A DNA stretch of 64,000 nt from Vibrio tapetis subsp. quintayensis (GCF_030409945.1 NZ_JAUFQV010000043.1:248001-312000); one strand, 5' to 3'; numbered from the stretch's first letter, positions 16,936-26,757 are shown. Notes: generated from the letters alone by a model not told the origin. Translations and numbers: made by a program.

Positions 16936-18441
16936 ATGACTGAGATTTTAGCTAACTTAATGAATGGTTTCGGTGTTGCGTTGCAACCCTACCATTTGCT
17001 ACTTGTGACTGTTGGGGGCGTACTAGGTACTATTGTAGGTATGCTTCCAGGACTTGGCCCTGCTACAGGCGTCGCCGTTTTATTACCAATGACGTTTGCC
17101 ATGGGCCCAACGGCAGCTTTGATCACCATGACAGGAGTGTACATTGGTGCCATGTTTGGAGGTTCTCGTAGTTCTATTTTGATTAACACTCCAGGAGATG
17201 GCGCAGCACTTGCTGCGACGTTTGATGGCTACCCAATGGCAATGAAAGGCCGTGCTGAATCAGCACTGGCTATCTCTGCAATCGCTTCGTTGATTGGTGG
17301 TACGATTGCGGCGGTTCTGATGACGCTATTGGCTGAACCTGTTGCTGGCTTTGCATTAAAATTTGGACCTGCTGAATATTTCTTATTAATGGTTGCTGCA
17401 TTGTCTATGACAGCATCTATGTCAAAAGGGAATATGCTTAAAGGCTTCTTGTCTATGGTTATTGGCCTTGCTATTGCTACTGTTGGTATTGATGCTCAAA
17501 GTGGTACGGAGCGTTTTACATTTGGTAATTTGCATCTACAAACAGGTATTGATTTCCTCGTTGTTATCATTGGTATTTACGCAATGGGTGAAGTATTTAA
17601 GAGCTTCAGTTCACTAAGTAAAGGCACCAAAAAAGCGCAGACTAAATTCAAGCGTATTTGGATTGAAGGCGATGATTGGAAGCGTTCTAAATGGGCCATC
17701 TTACGTAGTGCACCTGTAGGTTTTATTATCGGCTCTCTACCAGGGGCTGGCGGTACAATGGCCTCTCTAATGTGTTACAACAATGAGAAGCAATTGTCTA
17801 AGAACAGCGAAGAGTTTGGTCATGGTGCCATCGAAGGTCTTGCTGCTCCAGAATCTGCGAATAATGCAGCATCGATCGGTGCGATGATTCCGATGTTAGC
17901 GTTAGGTGTTCCTGGGTCTGGTACGACTGCGGTAATGATGGGAGCGCTGCTAATGCTAGGCATTCAACCAGGGCCGTTATTGTTCGTACAACACGCCGAT
18001 ATCGCGTGGGGTCTGATTGCAAGTATGTTTGTTGCTAACATTATTCTAGCGGTTGTGAATATTCCACTAGCGGGTGTGTTGGTACGAGTACTGGCTATTC
18101 CACCTAAAGTACTGTACCCAATCGTACTTGGTTTGGCATTCATCGGTTGTTACGCAATCAGTAACTCAACGATTGAGTTCTACATCTTGATTATCTTGGG
18201 TGTGGCGGGTGTTGTGATGAAGCGTGCGAATATTCCAACAGCGCCAATGATTCTTGCCGTCATCGTAGGTGGAACAATGGAGCAGTCGTTCCGTCAAGCA
18301 TTCCGTATTTCGGACCAAGATTTCTCTATCTTTGCGGGCTCTACGGTTTCTCAAGTACTGATTGCCATTACTGTGTTGTCAATTGGTTTACCGATTTTAG
18401 GTATGCTGAAAAAAAATAAGAAGGAAGCACAACCTGCTTAA
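16936..18441 (+). CDS. tctA: Tripartite tricarboxylate transporter large membrane subunit
   Basis: A 501-residue polytopic protein with the TctA signatures: the repeated glycine-rich motifs GMLPGLGPATGVA near the N-terminus and GSLPGAGGTMASL in the middle, and LGVPGSGTTAVMMG. About twelve hydrophobic segments. It is the ion-coupled translocation subunit. In V. cholerae the comparable locus has the sodium/citrate symporter citS; here Tct proteins take that place, and no citS or citT is present. Confidence 0.93.
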   Translation: MTEILANLMNGFGVALQPYHLLLVTVGGVLGTIVGMLPGLGPATGVAVLLPMTFAMGPTAALITMTGVYIGAMFGGSRSSILINTPGDGAALAATFDGYPMAMKGRAESALAISAIASLIGGTIAAVLMTLLAEPVAGFALKFGPAEYFLLMVAALSMTASMSKGNMLKGFLSMVIGLAIATVGIDAQSGTERFTFGNLHLQTGIDFLVVIIGIYAMGEVFKSFSSLSKGTKKAQTKFKRIWIEGDDWKRSKWAILRSAPVGFIIGSLPGAGGTMASLMCYNNEKQLSKNSEEFGHGAIEGLAAPESANNAASIGAMIPMLALGVPGSGTTAVMMGALLMLGIQPGPLLFVQHADIAWGLIASMFVANIILAVVNIPLAGVLVRVLAIPPKVLYPIVLGLAFIGCYAISNSTIEFYILIILGVAGVVMKRANIPTAPMILAVIVGGTMEQSFRQAFRISDQDFSIFAGSTVSQVLIAITVLSIGLPILGMLKKNKKEAQPA

Positions 18442-18484
18442 TGGTTATTGAAATGATGTAGGTAGGTAAGTGTAATGATAACTG

Positions 18485-18520
18485 AAGTGGCTCTGGGGAA
18501 TAACCTGGAGCCACTTTTTT
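18485..18520 (+). terminator. Rho-independent terminator after tctA
   Basis: Arms AAGTGGCTC and GAGCCACTT with a 14-base loop followed by a T-run, 43 bases after the tctA stop. It separates tctCBA from citC. Confidence 0.88.
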
Positions 18521-18562
18521 GTATTTTAAATAATGGCAAAACAAAAATAGATAAATAAATTC

Positions 18563-18586
18563 ATTAACGCCATTTAAATATTTAAT
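18563..18586. promoter_or_regulatory. Shared citrate-locus element upstream of citC
   Basis: ATTAACGCCATTTAA at 18563-18577, followed by an ATATTTAAT tail. The 15-mer is identical to one at 20566-20580 before oadG, and the trailing TTTAAT is shared too. A related version lies before citD. Position is about 100 bases upstream of the citC start. Likely a CitB-binding site, by inference. Confidence 0.55.
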
Positions 18587-18684
18587 ACTTGATGTTGTAT
18601 ATGACCGATGTCAATTACTATAAACCGCATAAATTGGATAATTTTATTGTCACTCTACCACTGCAATGAGACTACTCTGTGCAC

Positions 18685-19761
18685 ATGTCATATAACTTTG
18701 AAAGAATTAAAAAGAGCAACACGAGGAAGATGGAAAAAGTAAAAAATTTCCTTGGCTTGATGGGGTTAGGAGTAGACGCCGACGTAGAGCTGTTCGTCAT
18801 AGCCTACGCCCAAAGTAAGGTTGTTGGTTGTGGTGGTTTAGCTGGTAGCACACTTAAGTCAATCGCCGTTGATGAAGCACACCAAGGGTTTGGATTGTCG
18901 ACTACTTTACTAACTGAGTTAGTGACTCACGCTTACGACATGGGCCGATACAACCTTTTTATCTATACCAAACCAGATAACTATCAGATGTTCCACAATG
19001 CCGGTTTTCACTTGCTTACCTCGGTAAAAAACCGAGTTATCTTGATGGAAAACAGCAAATCTCGATTATTGCGCTATTGTAACCAATTAGCGCTACTTAA
19101 GCGCTCTGGAGAACAAATTGGTAGCATCGTCATGAATGCTAACCCATTTACGAATGGGCATCGTCATCTTGTTGAACACGCTTCTAAGCAGTGTGATTGG
19201 GTGCACTTATTTGTCGTGAAAGAAGACCGATCTTTTTTCTCTTATCAAGATCGTTTAGCCATGATAAGAGCTGGTGTCGCGGATCTTGATAATGTCATCA
19301 TTCATGAAGGTTCCGATTACATCATTTCGCGAGCGACATTTCCCAGTTACTTCCTAAAAGACGAGGGGGTCATCAACTATTGTCATACCGCCGTTGATTT
19401 GCAATTATTCCGTTCTTATATTGCGCCAGCATTAGGCATTACACATCGTTATGTTGGTACAGAACCCATTTGTACTGTGACTCGATTTTATAACCAACAA
19501 ATGCAGCAATGGCTAGCGACACCGACATTAGAAAGCGCTCCAGTTAGCTTAATTGAAATACCACGCAGCGAATGTATCGGCCAACCAGTATCCGCCTCGT
19601 TAGTCCGTAATTTATTGTTTGATAATGAATGGAGTTCGATACAGCAGTTGGTGCCTAATACAACCTATGACTATCTAAAGAATTTGTTTAGCCTTGAAAC
19701 GTCACTATACCAGGCGAAACGTAAAGCTATGAGCATAAAAGAAAAAGCCAGCGCGGCTTGA
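18685..19761 (+). CDS. citC: [Citrate (pro-3S)-lyase] ligase
   Basis: A 358-residue enzyme that acetylates the thiol of the citrate lyase prosthetic group with acetate and ATP, switching the lyase on. The N-terminal third is a GNAT-like domain (FVIAYAQSKVVGCGGL). The C-terminal part is a nucleotidyltransferase-fold domain with the HxGH-like MNANPFTNGHRHLV and the late ECIGQPVSASLVR motif. ATG 18685 is used here; a GTG two codons upstream is possible, and neither has a good SD. It is a single gene with a promoter element upstream and a strong bidirectional terminator downstream shared with the convergent citX. Confidence 0.92.
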   Translation: MSYNFERIKKSNTRKMEKVKNFLGLMGLGVDADVELFVIAYAQSKVVGCGGLAGSTLKSIAVDEAHQGFGLSTTLLTELVTHAYDMGRYNLFIYTKPDNYQMFHNAGFHLLTSVKNRVILMENSKSRLLRYCNQLALLKRSGEQIGSIVMNANPFTNGHRHLVEHASKQCDWVHLFVVKEDRSFFSYQDRLAMIRAGVADLDNVIIHEGSDYIISRATFPSYFLKDEGVINYCHTAVDLQLFRSYIAPALGITHRYVGTEPICTVTRFYNQQMQQWLATPTLESAPVSLIEIPRSECIGQPVSASLVRNLLFDNEWSSIQQLVPNTTYDYLKNLFSLETSLYQAKRKAMSIKEKASAA

Positions 19762-19766
19762 TTGAA

Positions 19767-19804
19767 ATTAAATACGCCAAGCAAATTTGCTTGGCGTATT
19801 TAAT
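19767..19804. terminator. Bidirectional terminator between citC and reverse citX
   Basis: A perfect 38-base palindrome, with core half-site ACGCCAAGCAAA. The outer A/T stretches give a T-rich tail on both strands, so it can end both convergent transcripts. Confidence 0.88.
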
Positions 19805-19818
19805 GGAAGTGGCTTTAA

Positions 19819-20346
19819 CTAATTAGCATTAGCATTAGCTTGGCGATCACACAATGCGAGAATTGCGCCTTCGATCTCATCGGCTGAATGACGGTTGTCG
19901 ATGTTGCACCTCTGTGCGGTTTGGTCGCAAATGATGCACTGGCGTGCGGGTAACTGGCTAGATTTACGAGATATGGTTTTACCACGACCATCACACACAT
20001 CAATATTGAAAATCGCACCAAGTGGGTGGTTTCGTTCTATCTTGAGCATATTTTTTTTCAATTGGTTGGCTGATGGGGTATCGACAACAAACAAGGCCTC
20101 TGAACCCATATTTAAGTGCATAATTTGCCGCGTTTTTATATCCCAACTGAGTTCAGCCAATTGGCCTTGTATTGCATTAATTGCGCTTTGGAAAATGACT
20201 TTAGTGTAAGACTTTTTGGCTAATTCTATTGGTAGGTGCAGCGTAAGGGTGAGAACGGGAAGTTTGTGAAGAAACACAAGTTCGCTTTGTCGTTCAACTC
20301 GTTGATGCTTACCCATGAAAACGTCATGGAGGGTCGTGGTTGGCAT
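19819..20346 (-). CDS. citX: Holo-citrate lyase synthase, first copy (CitX)
   Basis: A 175-residue CitX family protein, transferring the triphosphoribosyl-dephospho-CoA group to the acyl carrier subunit CitD. Signatures are ERNHPLGAIFNIDVCD, the arginine/cysteine motif ARQCIICDQTAQRC, and NRHS. It sits on the minus strand between citC and oadG, apart from the usual citX position. The last residues are a short ANANAN repeat coded by an AGCATT-type hexamer run. A second citX lies in the citDEF operon at 29460. They are diverged paralogues, not a recent duplication. Its promoter would share the 332-base gap with oadG. Confidence 0.88.
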   Translation of the reverse strand: MPTTTLHDVFMGKHQRVERQSELVFLHKLPVLTLTLHLPIELAKKSYTKVIFQSAINAIQGQLAELSWDIKTRQIMHLNMGSEALFVVDTPSANQLKKNMLKIERNHPLGAIFNIDVCDGRGKTISRKSSQLPARQCIICDQTAQRCNIDNRHSADEIEGAILALCDRQANANAN

Positions 20347-20678
20347 GGTTCATCCCTTATTTTCTTGCTTAGATATTTGTTATTAAAGTGTAACGAATAT
20401 GACATCTCCTAATTCTGCGCTGCTGAACAGTTCTACGTGGTAATAGTGTTTTAAATGACCTAAATGAATTTATTTAAAAGAAAGATAAATCTAATTTATA
20501 GAGCATATTTTGTGATCAACCTTACAGCAAATTTTTGAAATGGCCTTAGATAAATAATAAAAGTTATTAACGCCATTTAAGTAGTTTAATGAACGAAATT
20601 GAATGATGAGCTTCACGAAGAAATGTGAGCCCACTACGTAGACTACAGAGACTTTCATTAAGATGGTTTCAAAATAAT
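20347..20678. promoter_or_regulatory. Divergent citX / oadG control region
   Basis: A 332-base spacer between divergent genes. It carries a CRP-like site TGTGATCAACCTTACA at 20511-20526, which matches TGTGA-N6-TCACA at nine of ten defined positions. At 20566-20590 it has the shared citrate-locus element. The arrangement, with a CRP-like site upstream of the element near oadG, suggests catabolite control plus CitB activation, by inference. No gene was seen inside. Confidence 0.5.
20566..20590. promoter_or_regulatory. Shared citrate-locus element upstream of oadG
   Basis: ATTAACGCCATTTAA at 20566-20580 is the same 15-mer as before citC, followed one base out of register by TTTAAT. It is about 90-110 bases upstream of the oadG start and can also serve the divergent citX. 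Confidence 0.55.
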
Positions 20679-20918
20679 ATGAATCAAGATCCAATTATAT
20701 TTGAAGGCATTACTCTCATGGCTCTAGGTATGGGATTTGTTTTCTGTTTTCTATGTTTGCTGGTTGGCGCAATTCGTCTTTTAACCGACCTCGCTTCGCG
20801 GTTTGAACCACCTCCGGTTAAAGCCGCTGCACCCACTGCAAAAAATGCACCTTCAGATGACAACTTAGTCGCAGCAATTTCAGCTGCATTGCATCATCAC
20901 AAGAAAAAATTCAGTTAG
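20679..20918 (+). CDS. oadG: Oxaloacetate decarboxylase gamma subunit
   Basis: A 79-residue OadG. One N-terminal membrane helix ([21 protein letters not shown]) is followed by a proline/alanine-rich linker and a histidine-containing tail (ALHHHKKK), matching the zinc-binding C-terminus of OadG. It anchors OadA to OadB. The chosen ATG 20679 gives the usual N-terminus; an upstream in-frame codon at 20625 would add 18 unlikely residues. It lies 17 bases ahead of oadA. Confidence 0.88.
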   Translation: MNQDPIIFEGITLMALGMGFVFCFLCLLVGAIRLLTDLASRFEPPPVKAAAPTAKNAPSDDNLVAAISAALHHHKKKFS

Positions 20919-20935
20919 GATTACAGGGGATCATC

Positions 20936-22738
20936 ATGTCCAACATTGTTAAGCCACTTGGTATTACAGATGTCGTCTTACGCGACGCACATCAATCACT
21001 ATTCGCAACACGTCTACGTTTAGAAGACATGCTGCCAATCGCATCAGAATTAGACAATATCGGTTACTGGTCACTTGAAACTTGGGGTGGTGCTACGTTT
21101 GATTCATGTATTCGCTTTTTGGGTGAAGATCCGTGGCATCGTTTACGTGAACTTAAAAAAGCAATGCCAAAGACTAAGCAACAAATGTTGTTCCGTGGTC
21201 AAAATATATTGGGCTACCGACATTATGCTGATGACGTGGTCGACAAATTTGTGGAACGCGCTGTTGCAAATGGCATGGACGTTTTCCGTGTTTTTGATGC
21301 GCTTAATGATGTGCGTAACATGCAACAAGCAATCAAAGCCGTAAAAAAACAAGGCGGACATGCACAAGGTACAATTTGTTATACAACAAGCCCTGTGCAT
21401 ACCATGCAGTCTTGGATTAATGTCGCTGAACAGTTGGTAGAAACCGGGGTCGACTCCATTGCTATTAAAGACATGGCTGGCGTTATGACACCGTATGAGT
21501 CTTACGAGTTAGTGTCGACTCTTAAGAAGCAATTGGATGTAGAACTTCATTTGCATTGTCATTCGACCGCTGGACTAGCAGATATGACATTGCTAAAAGC
21601 CATTGAGGCGGGTGTAGACCGAGTCGATACAGCCATTTCATCAATGAGCGGAACGTACGGGCATCCTTGTACAGAATCGATAGTTGCGGCTCTTAAAGGA
21701 ACCCAGCGTGATACCGGCTTGAACGTTGAGAAACTAGAAAGCATCGCCGCTTACTTTCGTGAAGTACGCAAAAAGTACCACAGCTTTGAAGGACAATTAA
21801 AAGGTTCAGACTCACGCATCCTTGTTGCTCAAGTGCCAGGTGGTATGTTGACCAATATGGAGGGGCAACTAAAGCAGCAAAACGCCTTGGACAAAATGGA
21901 CTTAGTGTTAGAGGAAATCCCAAGAGTGCGTGAGGATTTAGGTTTTATACCTTTAGTCACGCCAACGTCGCAAATAGTTGGTACCCAAGCAGTCATTAAC
22001 GTAATGATGGGCGAGAGATACAAAACCATTACTAAAGAAACTGCAGGTGTATTAAAAGGTGAATATGGCCAAACCCCTGCGCCTATGAACAGCGAGTTGC
22101 AATTACGTGTGCTTGATGGCGCTGATGCCATCACTTGTCGTCCGGCTGACTTGATTGAGCCTGAAGTCGAATCCTTGACTCAATCGGTGATTGAACAGGC
22201 GAAAGACAAAGGAATTGAGTTAGCCCAAAGCCCTATTGATGATGTATTAACCATCGCTCTATTCGATAAGGTCGGTTGGAAGTTCCTTGAAAACCGTAAT
22301 AACCCCGACGCATTTGAACCCATGCCAGAAATACCACAGCGAGCGGAAATAACCCAAACGGCCTCATCTACAAAAGAAGACGAGGGTGTCTACACGGTCA
22401 ATGTTAATAACCAAAGTTACGTAGTAAAAATTAACGAAGGTGCTGATCCTGAAGTGTTAGCGAGTTCTACCACCACACTATTAGCAGCGCCTGTTTCAGC
22501 CGCTCCGGTTTCTCCTTCTGGTGATGCCGAAACAGTCGCTGCGCCTCTAGCGGGCAATATTTGGAAAATTCACGCAAAGATTGGTCAGCTGGTCAAAGAA
22601 GGTGAAGTTATTCTCATTTTGGAAGCGATGAAAATGGAAACAGAGATCCGCGCTGCAAGAGAGGGCGTGATCGAGAGCTTAAGTGTATCCGAAGGTGATT
22701 CGGTGCAAGTTGGCGATGCATTGGTCGCTCTGGCGTAA
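20936..22738 (+). CDS. oadA: Oxaloacetate decarboxylase alpha subunit (biotin carboxyltransferase)
   Basis: A 600-residue biotin protein. The N-terminal carboxyltransferase TIM barrel opens with [11 protein letters not shown], a metal and substrate motif. A PYC-OADA conserved domain follows. After an Ala/Pro-rich hinge (about residues 515-535) comes the biotinyl domain with EAMKMET, biotin on K566. It removes CO2 from oxaloacetate made by citrate lyase and hands it to OadB. An AGGGGAT SD precedes ATG 20936. It is translated in the oadGAB operon, 9 bases ahead of oadB. Confidence 0.95.
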   Translation: MSNIVKPLGITDVVLRDAHQSLFATRLRLEDMLPIASELDNIGYWSLETWGGATFDSCIRFLGEDPWHRLRELKKAMPKTKQQMLFRGQNILGYRHYADDVVDKFVERAVANGMDVFRVFDALNDVRNMQQAIKAVKKQGGHAQGTICYTTSPVHTMQSWINVAEQLVETGVDSIAIKDMAGVMTPYESYELVSTLKKQLDVELHLHCHSTAGLADMTLLKAIEAGVDRVDTAISSMSGTYGHPCTESIVAALKGTQRDTGLNVEKLESIAAYFREVRKKYHSFEGQLKGSDSRILVAQVPGGMLTNMEGQLKQQNALDKMDLVLEEIPRVREDLGFIPLVTPTSQIVGTQAVINVMMGERYKTITKETAGVLKGEYGQTPAPMNSELQLRVLDGADAITCRPADLIEPEVESLTQSVIEQAKDKGIELAQSPIDDVLTIALFDKVGWKFLENRNNPDAFEPMPEIPQRAEITQTASSTKEDEGVYTVNVNNQSYVVKINEGADPEVLASSTTTLLAAPVSAAPVSPSGDAETVAAPLAGNIWKIHAKIGQLVKEGEVILILEAMKMETEIRAAREGVIESLSVSEGDSVQVGDALVALA

Positions 22739-22747
22739 GGGAACAAA

Positions 22748-24052
22748 ATGGACAATATTTTAGCCCTGGTCCGAGATTTCGGTTTCCTCCACTTACAATT
22801 CGGTCAAGCGATCATGATCCTTGTAGGTTTGGGATTGCTTTATCTCGCCATAGTAAAAAACTTCGAACCTTTGCTACTGGTACCAATTGGCCTAGGAGGG
22901 ATCTTAGCAAATTTACCTGATGCCAACCTTGCCGTTAGTGGGGTAGAAGCCGCCATTTATGCTGGGAAAACCGAAGTAATGGGGGCATTTTCTGCGGTGC
23001 TAAACCTTACAGATACGACGCCCGATGTGATTAAACACGCTTACGAGATGGCATCACCACAAGACAAAGTTGCGTTGAAACTATTGGCAGAGCAATACAA
23101 TTACAGCGATGGCATGTTGTACACTTTTTATAGTGTCGCGATTGCTTCTGGTGTAGGGCCATTGGTCATCTTTATGGGCGTTGGAGCAATGACAGATTTT
23201 GGTCCGTTACTTGCCAACCCTAAAACCTTGTTACTGGGTGCCGCTGCTCAGTTTGGCATTTTCGCGACTGTACTTGGCGCGCTTGGCTTAAGTCAACTCG
23301 GTATCATGGACTTCAGCGTTGCACAAGCCGCTGCGATTGGCATTATTGGTGGAGCTGATGGCCCGACGGCGATATACGTTTCGAGCATGTTGGCACCTGA
23401 ACTATTGGGTGCAATTGCCGTTGCCGCGTACTCATACATGGCATTGGTTCCAATGATCCAACCGCCAATTATGCGAGCGTTAACAACAGAAGCTGAGCGA
23501 AAAATCATCATGACGCAACTGCGCACGGTCGGCAAGATTGAAAAAGTTTGCTTCCCGTTGATGTTGCTTATTTTGATCGCGATGCTCCTGCCATCAGCAA
23601 CCCCATTACTTGGTATGTTCTGTTTTGGTAACTTAATGCGAGAGTGCGGCGTAGTAGAGCGACTTTCTGATACTGCTCAAAATGCGCTGATTAACATAGT
23701 GACCATATTCTTGGGCCTTTCGGTTGGTTCAAAATTGATGGCGGATAAATTCTTACAACCGCAAACACTAGGCATTTTGGCATTAGGTATCGTGGCATTT
23801 TGCGTCGGAACCGCTGCTGGCTTGTTAATGGCCAAAGCAATGAACAAGGTCTGTAAGGATAAGGTCAATCCACTGCTTGGTTCAGCGGGGGTATCTGCAG
23901 TTCCGATGGCGGCGCGAGTGACCAATAAAATAGGCTTGGAAGCGAATCCTCAAAACTTTTTGTTGATGCACGCAATGGGACCGAACGTGGCCGGTGTTAT
24001 TGGCTCAGCAGTGGCTGCGGGAGTAATGATCAAATATGTGATCGGAGGCTAG
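22748..24052 (+). CDS. oadB: Oxaloacetate decarboxylase beta subunit (sodium pump)
   Basis: A 434-residue integral membrane protein that decarboxylates carboxybiotin and exports sodium. It shows the conserved [16 protein letters not shown] loop containing the essential aspartate, plus DANLAVSG and [14 protein letters not shown] segments. Length equals V. cholerae and Klebsiella OadB. An AAGGGAAC SD lies before ATG 22748. The operon terminates about 11 bases after its stop, ahead of citA. Confidence 0.95.
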   Translation: MDNILALVRDFGFLHLQFGQAIMILVGLGLLYLAIVKNFEPLLLVPIGLGGILANLPDANLAVSGVEAAIYAGKTEVMGAFSAVLNLTDTTPDVIKHAYEMASPQDKVALKLLAEQYNYSDGMLYTFYSVAIASGVGPLVIFMGVGAMTDFGPLLANPKTLLLGAAAQFGIFATVLGALGLSQLGIMDFSVAQAAAIGIIGGADGPTAIYVSSMLAPELLGAIAVAAYSYMALVPMIQPPIMRALTTEAERKIIMTQLRTVGKIEKVCFPLMLLILIAMLLPSATPLLGMFCFGNLMRECGVVERLSDTAQNALINIVTIFLGLSVGSKLMADKFLQPQTLGILALGIVAFCVGTAAGLLMAKAMNKVCKDKVNPLLGSAGVSAVPMAARVTNKIGLEANPQNFLLMHAMGPNVAGVIGSAVAAGVMIKYVIGG

Positions 24053-24063
24053 CAAAGTTATAT

Positions 24064-24089
24064 AAAGGAAGATCTTAAGATCTTCCTTT
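24064..24089 (+). terminator. Terminator after oadB
   Basis: A perfect 26-base palindrome made of AAAGGAAGATCTT and its complement, with a TTTTTAT tail. It separates oadGAB from citAB. Confidence 0.8.
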
Positions 24090-24103
24090 TTATGTTTAAA
24101 CAG

Positions 24104-24120
24104 GCACAATATTATTGTGC
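24104..24120. promoter_or_regulatory. Perfect 17-base palindrome upstream of citA
   Basis: GCACAATATTATTGTGC, symmetric around the central T, 32 bases before citA and 14 bases after the oadB terminator. It could be an operator for citAB or a small stem. No known consensus was matched. Confidence 0.4.
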
Positions 24121-24152
24121 GATATATTAATTAATAAAGGATGAATGGGTAT

Positions 24153-25790
24153 ATGAAGGCTACCCCTATGCAATTAATGGAATGGTTGAAAAATAAGCTT
24201 TCTTTTAGAGAGCAAGTTTTTATCCTTATCTTTGCGTTAATGTTAGTCCAATTAGCCATTGCTGGTGGTAATTTTCATCGTACTTTACTTAACTCGCTTG
24301 AACATCAAGTTGGAACTAGAGCATTAATTCAAGCGAAAGAGATAGCAAGTGACCCAGAATTAATTCAAGAAGTAAGAATAAAAAACGTTGCAGCCATTGA
24401 ACGAGTGACTACTCGACTGCACAAGATCTCTGATGCTAGTTTTATTGTGGTTGGTGATGAGTCGGGAATTCGTCTGTCCCATCCAGTAAAAACGCGCATC
24501 GGAAAACCAATGCAAGGTGGTGACAATAAAGGAGTTTTGGAAAGAGGTGAATCTTATATTTCAATAAAAGAAGGCAGTTTAGGCTATGGAGTAAGAGGCA
24601 AAGCTGCAATTATTGATTTTGATGGTGAAATTATTGGTGTTGTATCGGTGGGCTACCTGCTGAATCGATTTGATCAGTGGCTTTCTTTTTATTTTGAACC
24701 TCTGATTTATGAAGTTCTGATTATTATCTTTCTGACAATTTTAGGTGCGTGGGCCTTTTCAAGTCACATCAAAAATAAGATGAATGGTATGGAGCCAAAG
24801 GAAATTGCGCTCGCGCTACATCTTCAAAAATCCATTCTTCAATCCGTTTACGAAGGTGTCATTGCTCTGGATAAAGGTGGGCATATACTCACTCTAAACA
24901 AAACCGCTTTAGAGTTGTTAGGCACAGACAAAGATGTAGCGTATCTGAAGTCTCGTAGTATATTAGAATTTGTCACCAACTCTCAATTTTTCTTTCAAAC
25001 ACCGTTTGATAAAAATATAAAAGATGAGATAGTTTCAATTAATGGACAAACATTAATTGCTAATAGAGTCGCGATTTTTGACAATAACATATTAGTTGGC
25101 TGGGTCGTGAGCTTTCGACATAAAAATGATATCAATTCATTAACAGCAGAATTAACACAAATAAAACAATACACAGATAACCTGAGAGTCATGCGCCATG
25201 AGCACGCGAATAAATTGTCGACGATTGCGGGCATGATTGAAATTGGCGCTAATGAATCTGCTCTGGCGATGATTAATAGTGAAAGCAACCATAAACAACA
25301 GCTTATAGATTTTGTAAGTTCGAGAATAAAATGCACGCAAGTAGCGGGAATTTTACTTGGGAAATACGCAAGATCTCAAGAGTTAGGGTTAGACTTATCG
25401 TTTGATCCGACGTGCCAATTGTACTCATTAAATGAAAAAATTGAACCAAATGAGTTATCAGCAATAATCGGAAACCTTATTGATAACGCATTTGAAGCCA
25501 CACTAAAAAATCCCGAAAGTAATAAAGTCATTACCGTTCTAATCACGGATGCAGGGGCTGATTTAGTCATTGAAGTGGCCGATAACGGATGTGGCATATC
25601 AGCGGATATCGCCGCGACTATATTTAGCCGGGGCGTCACCAGCAAGGATGATAGTGATGGCCATGGAATCGGGCTATATTTAATCAATAGATACGTGACT
25701 AATTCTGGCGGCGTAATCTTAGTTGACGACGCAGAGCCTAAGGGAACCATATTTTCTATATTTATTCCGAATCAAGGTAACAACGAATGA
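24153..25790 (+). CDS. citA: Citrate sensor histidine kinase
   Basis: A 545-residue kinase of the CitA/DpiB/DcuS family. Two membrane helices (residues about 20-38 and 190-210) flank a periplasmic PDC/PAS domain with the citrate-pocket blocks GIRLSHPVKTRIGKPM and GYGVRGKAAI. A cytoplasmic PAS follows, then the phospho-acceptor in MRHEHANKL and the N and G boxes NLIDNAFEAT, DNGCGIS and GHGIGLYLIN. ATG 24153 has AAAGGA about 11 bases upstream; the ATG at 24141 sits directly on that SD and is less likely. It overlaps citB by four bases. Confidence 0.93.
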   Translation: MKATPMQLMEWLKNKLSFREQVFILIFALMLVQLAIAGGNFHRTLLNSLEHQVGTRALIQAKEIASDPELIQEVRIKNVAAIERVTTRLHKISDASFIVVGDESGIRLSHPVKTRIGKPMQGGDNKGVLERGESYISIKEGSLGYGVRGKAAIIDFDGEIIGVVSVGYLLNRFDQWLSFYFEPLIYEVLIIIFLTILGAWAFSSHIKNKMNGMEPKEIALALHLQKSILQSVYEGVIALDKGGHILTLNKTALELLGTDKDVAYLKSRSILEFVTNSQFFFQTPFDKNIKDEIVSINGQTLIANRVAIFDNNILVGWVVSFRHKNDINSLTAELTQIKQYTDNLRVMRHEHANKLSTIAGMIEIGANESALAMINSESNHKQQLIDFVSSRIKCTQVAGILLGKYARSQELGLDLSFDPTCQLYSLNEKIEPNELSAIIGNLIDNAFEATLKNPESNKVITVLITDAGADLVIEVADNGCGISADIAATIFSRGVTSKDDSDGHGIGLYLINRYVTNSGGVILVDDAEPKGTIFSIFIPNQGNNE

Positions 25791-26476
25791 ACACTATTGA
25801 CGTACTCATAATTGAAGATGAAGTTGGTATCGCGGAATTGCATGCGCAGTTTTTGCGGCAAACGGTGCGATTTAACCCAATCGGTATTGCGTCCACCATC
25901 GCCATGGCTAAGACCATGATCCGTGTAAATAAGCCCAGGTTGATATTACTCGATAACTACTTACCTGACGGTCGTGGTATTGAGTTGCTTCGTGAAATAG
26001 TAGCGGACAAAAGTGGTAATCAACCCGATGTAATTTTGGTGACGGCTTCTAGCGAAATGGACACGGTAAAAGACGCTCTACAATGCGGTTGTTTCGACTA
26101 CCTTTTAAAACCCGTTTCTTATGATCGACTGCAGGAAACTCTAAACCGTTACTTGAAATACAACAGCGCCATTAACGCATTTGATAACATTAGCCAGCGC
26201 CATGTGGACGATCTTTTTAACATGCAGGCGAGGGACAAAGTCTCCAGCCGGTTGCCAAAAGGCATAGGTGAACTAACGCTAGACAAAATTAAGCAAGTTT
26301 TTTCAGCGAATTGTGGCATCAAATTTACCGCAGAAAGCTTAGGTGGCGAAGTGGGAATAAGCAAAACGACAGCACGACGTTACTTAGAGTTTTGTTCAGC
26401 AAGCGGGTTCCTGACGGTAGAAAATGAACATGGACGAGTCGGTAGGCCTGAACGCGTTTATGTGAAAAATGCTTAG
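25787..26476 (+). CDS. citB: Citrate response regulator
   Basis: A 229-residue CitB/DpiA/DcuR-type response regulator. The receiver phospho-acceptor is D56 in LILLDNYLPDG, with a conserved K near residue 108 (LLKPVSYDR). The C-terminal DNA-binding part has a helix-turn-helix: FTAESLGGEVGISKTTARRYL. ATG 25787 overlaps the citA stop (ATGA), so the pair is translationally coupled. It should activate the tct, cit and oad operons; the shared 15-base elements are the candidate targets. Confidence 0.93.
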   Translation: MNTIDVLIIEDEVGIAELHAQFLRQTVRFNPIGIASTIAMAKTMIRVNKPRLILLDNYLPDGRGIELLREIVADKSGNQPDVILVTASSEMDTVKDALQCGCFDYLLKPVSYDRLQETLNRYLKYNSAINAFDNISQRHVDDLFNMQARDKVSSRLPKGIGELTLDKIKQVFSANCGIKFTAESLGGEVGISKTTARRYLEFCSASGFLTVENEHGRVGRPERVYVKNA

Positions 26477-26492
26477 GGCATCAGAGAAAAAC

Positions 26493-26530
26493 AAAAAACC
26501 ACCTGTTAACTCTCGGACAGGTGGTTTTTT
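26493..26530 (+). terminator. Terminator after citB
   Basis: Perfect 14-base arms (AAAAAACCACCTGT and its complement) with a 10-base loop and a T-run, 17 bases after the citB stop. Confidence 0.9.
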
Positions 26531-26603
26531 TATTTGTGTTATAACCCATTTCTTCAAGAGAGCTATTTAACCTCTTAACCTAGCTAATTTTCCAATTAAA
26601 ACC

Positions 26604-26618
26604 ATTAAAGCCATTAAT
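26604..26618. promoter_or_regulatory. Degenerate citrate-locus element upstream of citD
   Basis: ATTAAAGCCATTAAT matches the ATTAACGCCATTTAA element at 12 of 15 positions, and lies 140 bases before citD and past the citB terminator. Together with the copies before citC and oadG it points to one regulator. The remaining spacer 26531-26757 holds no gene. Confidence 0.45.
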
Positions 26619-26757
26619 GGTGTTTACCCTACGATGAAACATGAGCGTCATCCCCATATTCCCCCTTAGGTTGGCAGACAATATCCACTAAAGAAGTCGG
26701 GAAATTTAACGACTGAAAAATTATAGCCATCCAATTAACGAACCCTAAGGATTGAAT

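Noticed and set aside
18679-18684. GTG two codons upstream as citC start
   Set aside because: No better SD than ATG 18685. The ATG was taken, though the GTG cannot be fully excluded.
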